From assembly GCF_024868665.1 (NCBI RefSeq), contig NC_079892.1:12728140-12792139 (forward strand): a DNA stretch of 64,000 bases. The letters run 5' to 3'. The notes below the pieces were generated by a model, which was not told the DNA's origin, did not search any database, and worked only from the letters and a program-made list of their open reading frames with translations. The stretch comes from Triplophysa rosa. Taxonomy: Eukaryota; Chordata; Actinopteri; Cypriniformes; Nemacheilidae. The position numbers were made by a program, and so were the translations under genes. Positions 58,953 to 64,000 of this stretch are shown here, in pieces (positions within the stretch are counted from its first letter, which is position 1; every line of letters begins with the position of its first letter).

Positions 58953-59339
58953 TTTGTAATTCCATATAAAAACATTTTTTTTGTTTTACGAACATCACCT
59001 GTTAGATTTATTGTGCATCAATGCAAAGGATTGTGGGAACTTCAGTGAAAACTGTAACAAAAATCAAGAAATGCAAATTTCAGAAAAGTTCTGGGTCGGC
59101 CTCAGGGCTTTGGTCTTAACTCGGCTTCTTCACCTCACATCTTACTTACATTAAAAACTGAAGGATGCATCCTCGGGCAACATGCCACTTTCCCTCAATC
59201 AATAAAAGAAACAATTCCAAATCATTCATGTCTGGGAGATACAAGTTCTCAGACAGACCGCAGTATAACTAATGTAATTAGTTATACCCAAGTGTGGATG
59301 AAGTAGTTAGATCTATCAAAACATCTAACACAACTACCT
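58953..59339. other. No recognised gene
   Basis: Unique-looking flank of the LINE. Its 5' border is not sharp. Confidence 0.4.
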
Positions 59340-59711
59340 GTTATCTAGATGTCCTGCATCCTGCTTCCTGCATCGCTGCCGGCAGCTTGTTTGTATCAGT
59401 GCTCTTACCACTTCGCTCTAATATTAGTGTATTTTATTTTCGTTAATTATTATTGTCGTTGCTAACTTATCCTGATATCTCAATAACCCTGTTCCTGTTA
59501 TTTACTTGGAAGAGTCTAAACCAAAAGTGATAGTTAACTTAACGCCGTTAGCATAGCAATAGCGTGTTAGCTTGCTTTCTGTTCACACTGTGGAATATCA
59601 TCTTGCCTCTGGTTTGTCTTGTGTGCTAACTGTTTCTCTTTTTAAGCGAGTATACTACGATCCATCGAGCAACCTTGGTAAGTTGGAATTGCACTTCAAA
59701 TCCGGTGAGTT

Positions 59712-60580
59712 ATGGCTTCTATTCCTATTATTGTTACTTGCACCTCATGTCATATGTTTAGCTTAGCCTTCTCTGTCAGCTGCGAGGGCTTTATATGCGA
59801 TAAATGCAGGGAAATAGTTAGGCTGACAGAGAAGATCTTAGAATTAGAGTCTCGCATCCAATCTTTATCTGAGGATAGTAAGAGTTTAACGACGATAGAA
59901 AACACTTTGGATGCGAGCAACATTAGCGCACACAGCTCGGTTCCGGTTGAAAATCCCGCAGCTGGGAAACTTCGTGACTGTGAGACGGCGTAGTCGCAGG
60001 ACAAAACATCACTCGACCGTTCCGATTACAGTCTCGAACAGGTTTGCCCCGCTCAGTGACGCACCGACTGAGAAACCTGCTGAAAGTGCCCTAGTTATCG
60101 GTGATTCTATTGTTCGGAACGTTAACATAGAGGCACCAGCCACCATAGTCCAATGTTTACCGGGAGCCAGAGCGCCTGACATCAAGTCAAATTTAAATGT
60201 GCTGGCTAAGGCTAATCGTAAATTCAGTAGATTGTCATTCACGTCGGCACAAATGACATGTTTCACAAAAGATAACATTAAAGAGGTGTGTGAGCTCGCA
60301 AGCATGATGTCAGACACTGTAATATTCTCTGGCCCCCTCACTGCTTATCGTGGTGATGAGATTTATAGCGATTATCATCACTAAATGGCTGGTTGTCTGA
60401 GTGGTGCCTGCAGAATGATATAATTTTTATAAATAACTGGAAGAGTTTTGAGGGCAGACCTGACCTGTTGAAACGAGATGGTCTCCATCCCTCCTGGGCT
60501 GGGATTCCATCCTGTCTAGAAATATGGCAAAAAGTCTTAATGCTAATGCTAAAACTTGACTCGCTGGGGCCCAGGTCAGG
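59712..60580 (+). pseudogene. LINE ORF1 with esterase domain, frameshifted
   Basis: The first frame (59712-59993) has a Cys pattern (TCTSCHMF, CEGFICDKC) like a PHD/zinc finger, then a coiled-coil-like LTEKILELESRIQSL. The second (59911-60384) has SALVIGDSIVRNV, the SGNH block I with catalytic Ser. Block III (IHVGTND) is readable only in a third frame near 60237, and block V (RDGLHPSW, with catalytic Asp and His) in the frame at 60393. ORF1 of CR1-type LINEs binds nucleic acid and carries an esterase of unclear role. All catalytic blocks survive but in different frames. Confidence 0.7.
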
Positions 60581-60612
60581 GAGCAGACAGTATGGCTTAA
60601 CCAACTGTCTGC

Positions 60613-61479
60613 TTGCCGTCTCACTCGCAGAATACACAAAATGTACAACATGTAGTAATCCGTTCTCCCAAACATCACAAAATAGAGACTGTGTCTGTCC
60701 CCCGGATTAGCAAACATAAAATAATGCGTAAACCTCTTGAAAGTAATTTAATAAACGTTAAACAAACTAAACATGAACAAAATACAGATAATCAACTGTT
60801 ACGACTCGGATTGCTAAATATTAGATCTCTCTCTAATAAAGCACTTTTTGTTAACGATATGATAACAGATCATAAAATAGACATGCTCTGTTTGACAGAA
60901 ACATGGCTAAAACCAGATGATTATATTGCTTTAAATGAATCTGTCCCCCAAGATTATTATTATAAACACGAGCCTCGTCTAAAAGGCAGAGGGGGAGGTG
61001 TCGCAGCACTTTACAATAACTCTCTTAGCATTTCCCAGAAGTCGAACTCTAAATATAATTCTTTTGAAGTCATGGTTCTTCATGTTTCAACACCTAATAC
61101 TAAAGATAAAACACTTTTTAAATTGATTCTAGCTATTGTATATAGGCCTCCAGGGCACCACACAGATTTTATTAAAGAATTTGGTGGGTTCTTATCAGAA
61201 CTAGTACTGGCCGCAGATAGACTCCTTGTCGTTGGTGACTTTAACATCCACGTAGATAACGTTACAGATGCCTTAGGAATGGCTTTCAAAGACACTCTTA
61301 ACTCCATGGGCATTAGTCAACATGTGTCAGGACCCACTCACCTTCGTAATCATACTTTAGATTTAATACTGTCTTACGGTATAAATGTGGACGACGTTAA
61401 AATCCTTCAGCAGAGTGAAGACATTTCGGATCATTATCTGGTATTATGTTTGCTTCACTGGCCTACGGCTGACAAATAA
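60613..61479 (+). CDS. LINE ORF2 endonuclease domain, truncated
   Basis: A 288-codon frame holds the AP-type endonuclease from about residue 64 to 280: LNIRSL (68-73), TETWL with catalytic Glu (95-99), VYRPPG (176-181), VVGDFNIH with the Asp/Asn pair (206-213), HTLDLIL (247-253) and SDHYLV with the catalytic His (272-277). All key motifs are present. This domain nicks target DNA to prime reverse transcription. The frame then stops; a shifted frame (to 61633) continues a short linker before the deletion. The first 60 residues may be ORF1/ORF2 linker rather than true protein. Confidence 0.75.
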   Translation: MPSHSQNTQNVQHVVIRSPKHHKIETVSVPRISKHKIMRKPLESNLINVKQTKHEQNTDNQLLRLGLLNIRSLSNKALFVNDMITDHKIDMLCLTETWLKPDDYIALNESVPQDYYYKHEPRLKGRGGGVAALYNNSLSISQKSNSKYNSFEVMVLHVSTPNTKDKTLFKLILAIVYRPPGHHTDFIKEFGGFLSELVLAADRLLVVGDFNIHVDNVTDALGMAFKDTLNSMGISQHVSGPTHLRNHTLDLILSYGINVDDVKILQQSEDISDHYLVLCLLHWPTADK

Positions 61480-61717
61480 AACTCATTGTTACAAATATGG
61501 TAGAACAATAACTTCAACTACCAAAGATGCGTTTCTCGATAATCTGCCCGAATTGTCTCAAATCATGAGAAATAACGTTGAAGATCTTGACATTACCACT
61601 GAAAATTTTAATTTAAGTTTAAGTTTTACTTAATTAATATTGCATATAGGAATTTATTATCTGTTATATTTGACCTGTGCTTCTCTCTCCTTTATCCTAA
61701 ATGTGTGCTCTCACTGA

Positions 61718-61753
61718 GCGTGTGTGTGTGTGCGTACTTGTCTGTGTACGTAC

Positions 61754-61793
<40 letters not shown>

Positions 61794-61870
61794 TCTGTGT
61801 CTGTGTGTGTTGGTGCGGTGCGTGTTGTGTGTGTGGAGTGTTTTGTGTGTGGGTGTGTCTGTCTTCTGTG
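61718..61870 (+). repeat. (GT)n microsatellite
   Basis: An imperfect GT-rich stretch with a pure GT run at about 61755-61792. It gives rise to false ORFs of Cys-Val and His-Thr repeats. Confidence 0.9.
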
Positions 61871-61987
61871 TTTTCAACCTTTTCTTGTTTTTGCAGGTAC
61901 AACTTTGATTGTTTTGCTTGTAGTCAATGTGTCTCATGTACAGCTGCTTTGTAACAATGAAAATTGTAAAAGCGCTATATAAATAAA

Positions 61988-62025
61988 GTTGAGTTGAGTT
62001 GAGTTGAGTTGAGTTGAGTTGAGTA
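61988..62025 (+). repeat. (TTGAG)n LINE tail
   Basis: Seven TTGAG-like units directly follow the conserved 3' end of the LINE, as usual for this group. Confidence 0.85.
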
Positions 62026-62855
62026 ATTCCGAAGTATCTTTCAGGGTGTGAAAAGGCGAGCGGCCTCTTCCAGTAAGACGTGCCGTGAGTGAATGGCTCC
62101 ACCGTTGAGAGACATTCAATTATTAGCAGCCAAAACTAATTACATTTAACTGCTGTTATCCAACAAGATTACAACAGACAAGAAACAAAAGTGCTGAGTA
62201 TTAGCTAATGGATGCCATTAATCTGAGCTCTTTGGCTGAGAAAAGAACATTCGGTCTTTAGGAAGTGACAGGGTTTATTTGCAGCGTTTTGTGTCTTGGC
62301 TTTGTTCGGTTGCTTTTTGGCTTCGTTTGGGAGTTTCTTAGAAAAACACCTCATATGATACTAATCATTTCAACATCCTGTTTGGTTATCGTAGGACTTT
62401 CTGGTACTGCTTTCAGCTCTGAGTCTGAGCACTCATATCTGATAATAACAGGAATTGAATTTCCCTGAAAACAAATACCTAAAAATACCACAGCGACTGA
62501 CCACATGTTGCCTTCATGATTAGAGCTTTCATTTGCCACGTCCACCTAATTGCAGTGTGAAATATAGTATATCAATGAGAATTTTTTTTCAATGAAGCCT
62601 AAAACACTGGCTGGGTGACAGATGTATAAGTATACCTGTTCAACTGGAACCTCCCTCAGGGAGCATTACAATAATGGGTGCAGGTTTCCTCCTCTGGCAT
62701 CTGCTGCTGTAAAATATCAGTTTGCGGCACGTCCCAGAGGAGAGAGTAAGTGGCTTTTCAGAGCAACTTACCGTGTGATTGAAGGCCATTGAAGTGTAAT
62801 GCTTTGTGATAGGCTGTTAATTAATTATTTAAATTTATATATATATATATATATA
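62026..62855. other. Unique DNA ending in a TA run
   Basis: No gene recognised. An AT run at 62836-62855 provides the TA next to the Tc1 end. Confidence 0.45.
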
Positions 62856-63490
62856 CAGGTGCTGGTCATATAATTAGAATATCATCAAAAAGTTGATTTA
62901 TTTCACTAATTCCATTCAAAAAGTGAAACTTGTATATTATATTCATTCATTGCACACAGACTGATATATTTCAAATTTTTATTTCTTTTAATTTGATGAT
63001 TATAACTGACAACTAATGAAAATCCCAAATTCAATATATCAGAAAATTAGAATATTACTTAAGACCAATACAAAGAAAGGATTTTTAGAAATCTTGGCCA
63101 ACTGAAAAGTATGAACATGAAAAGTATGAGCATGTACAGCACTCAATACTTAGTTGGGGCTCCTTTTGCCTGAATTACTGCAGCAATGCTGCGTGGCATG
63201 GAGTCGATCAGTCTGTGGCACTGCTCAGGTGTTATGAGAGTCCAGGTTGCTCTGATAGTGGCCTTCAGCTCTTCTGCATTGTTGGGTCTGGCATATCGCA
63301 TCTTCGTCTTCACAATACCCCATAGATTTTCTATGGGGTTAAGGTCAGGCGAGTTTGCTGGCCAATTAAGAACAGGGATACCATGGTCCTTAAACCAGGT
63401 ACTGGTAGCTTTGGCACTGTGTGCAGGTGCCAAGTCCTGTTGGAAAATGAAATCTGCATCTCCATAAAGTTGGTCAGCAGCAGGAAGCAT
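62856..63490 (-). mobile_element. Truncated Tc1/mariner element
   Basis: CAGGTGCTGGTCATATAATT directly after TA is a Tc1-type terminal repeat known from fish. The minus strand then encodes the C-terminal half of a Tc1 transposase. The element stops at the N at 63491, so its 5' half and second terminal repeat are missing. Confidence 0.85.
63143..63490 (-). pseudogene. Tc1 transposase, C-terminal part
   Basis: Translation on the minus strand gives DADFIFQQDLAPAHSA with the second catalytic Asp, then GIPVLNWPANSPDLNPIENL with the third catalytic acidic residue (Glu in PIEN; DDE-type with 34-residue spacing in this group), then the usual C-terminus to a stop at 63143. The first catalytic Asp and the DNA-binding domain are absent. 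The computed frame continues past the N into unrelated DIRS-derived sequence; that fusion is not a real protein. Confidence 0.85.
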
Positions 63491-63491
63491 N
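63491..63491. other. Single N at an element junction
   Basis: The only ambiguous base of the window lies exactly where Tc1 sequence stops and DIRS-like sequence starts. It may mark a collapsed assembly gap instead of one unread base. Confidence 0.9.
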
Positions 63492-64000
63492 TGTCTCAAC
63501 CTCGAGGGAAGAGAGGGTGACAGAACTTTGTTTGACGTGAAACGTGCCGGAAAGGGGCGCATTCCAGGTCTTACTAAGTTCCTCATGCACTTCTGGTAAA
63601 CACGGCACTGGGGGCGGGCGCGGCTTGGAGCCGGCTCAAACCCGAGGCGCCATGTAGCCAGCCGCGTGCGCTGGGAGAGGCAGTGGGGCACTGCAACCCA
63701 ACACTCACGGTGGCCCGGGAAAGCATGGCTGACATTTCGACGTCCGCTTCTCCTGGGCTCGACCCCCCGAGGGAGGGAGCCCGAGGAATCGTCGAGAGTC
63801 GGATGGCAGTACGTCACCCCCCGAGTGCAAGAGACATCTCATCATCACGCATCGTGTCCGAATACGTGATTGAGGAATAAGACGGCTGGACCGTCTCCTG
63901 GGGAACGGTCAGACGAGCGAGACGAGGTGCGAACGGTCCGTGAGCCAGTGACTGGCGGATTATCGCTCACAGTAATCCTCATATCACCCTCGCTGCTTGC
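63492..64000 (-). mobile_element. Second DIRS-like copy, gag region, runs off the window
   Basis: Bases 63670-64000 match 3865-4185 of the first DIRS copy in the same orientation (GGCCCGGGAAAGCATGGCTG, ATACGTGATTGAGGAATAAG). On the minus strand gag reads EMSAMLSRATVSVGL and, in a shifted frame, PPVPCLPEVHEEL and SKTWNAPL. The part with PEVHEEL is absent from the first copy, so this one preserves more of gag. It continues beyond 64000. Confidence 0.8.

Larger units (their letters stand above)
59340..62025 (+). mobile_element. CR1/L2-type LINE, internally deleted
   Basis: Order: 5' leader (from about 59340), ORF1 with a zinc-binding N-terminus and SGNH-esterase parts, an ORF2 that starts with an apurinic-type endonuclease, an abrupt jump at about 61640 to 3' untranslated sequence, and a (TTGAG)n tail. 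The tail sequence AAAAGCGCTATATAAATAAA before the repeat is a hallmark of fish CR1/L2-type LINEs. The whole reverse transcriptase is missing, so the copy is dead although its endonuclease frame is open. The 5' start is estimated. Confidence 0.8.

Noticed and set aside
61701..62102. His-Thr and Cys-Val repeat ORFs
   Set aside because: They come from the GT microsatellite and the TTGAG tail.
63143..63817. 224-residue ORF as a transposase fusion gene
   Set aside because: Only the part up to 63490 is Tc1 transposase. The rest is DIRS-derived sequence in a chance frame joined through the N.

Overview
The window looks like intergenic or intronic DNA of a teleost fish, most likely a cypriniform (carp, goldfish or zebrafish relative). 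It is AT-rich, has no long host reading frame, and is packed with fish-type transposable elements: DIRS-like, Gypsy-like LTR, a CR1/L2-type LINE with an SGNH-esterase ORF1, Tc1/mariner, hAT-type elements with 8-bp target duplications, many MITEs bounded by TTAA, a V-SINE, tRNA-derived fragments and several minisatellites. Organism and family names come from recognition of sequence types, not from a search. Layout: 1-947 has no gene. 948-4768 is an almost structurally complete but coding-dead DIRS-like retrotransposon on the minus strand, with inverted terminal repeats and an internal complementary region. 4873-6295 is a GGGGCCAAGCCCC-ended element in TAA-rich DNA with three tRNA-like B boxes. 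7106-9460 holds a TTAA MITE, a THAP-like exon fragment and a foldback repeat. 12788-14493 is a TTAA MITE broken by a Gypsy-like solo LTR and a second insertion. 16661-17251 is an inverted-repeat MITE broken by a 282-bp LTR-like unit. 18851-18991 is a hairpin. 19809-20409 is an element carrying an exon-like ORF broken by a 74-bp palindrome. 20446-26401 may be one composite element with three minisatellites, an inner inverted-end pair, a long-armed foldback element and a recurring 14-bp motif. 26939-33000 is mainly MITEs. 33334-35901 is a short LTR retrotransposon with both LTRs, a 5-bp target duplication and a Pro/Gln-repeat ORF but no pol. 37-52 kb holds MITEs, hAT elements, a 1.1-kb polypyrimidine tract, a V-SINE and a minisatellite split by a hAT element. 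53295-54502 is a hAT-type element with an internal minisatellite. 56693-58952 holds a TTAA element with a broken ORF and a hAT element with a nested insertion. About 59340-62025 is a LINE lacking reverse transcriptase. 62856-64000 is a truncated Tc1 element joined at a single N to a second DIRS-like copy. Host coding evidence is weak: two short minus-strand exon candidates (54638-54685 and 37377-37489) have splice-like borders and compatible phases, which would fit one gene with an intron of about 17 kb. Several relatively GC-rich, repeat-free stretches (near 10.0, 11.8, 28.6, 29.3 and 43.9 kb) could be conserved noncoding elements, but that needs comparison with other fish. Most entries describe insertions, nested insertions and decay; no functional gene cassette or operon-like system is visible.
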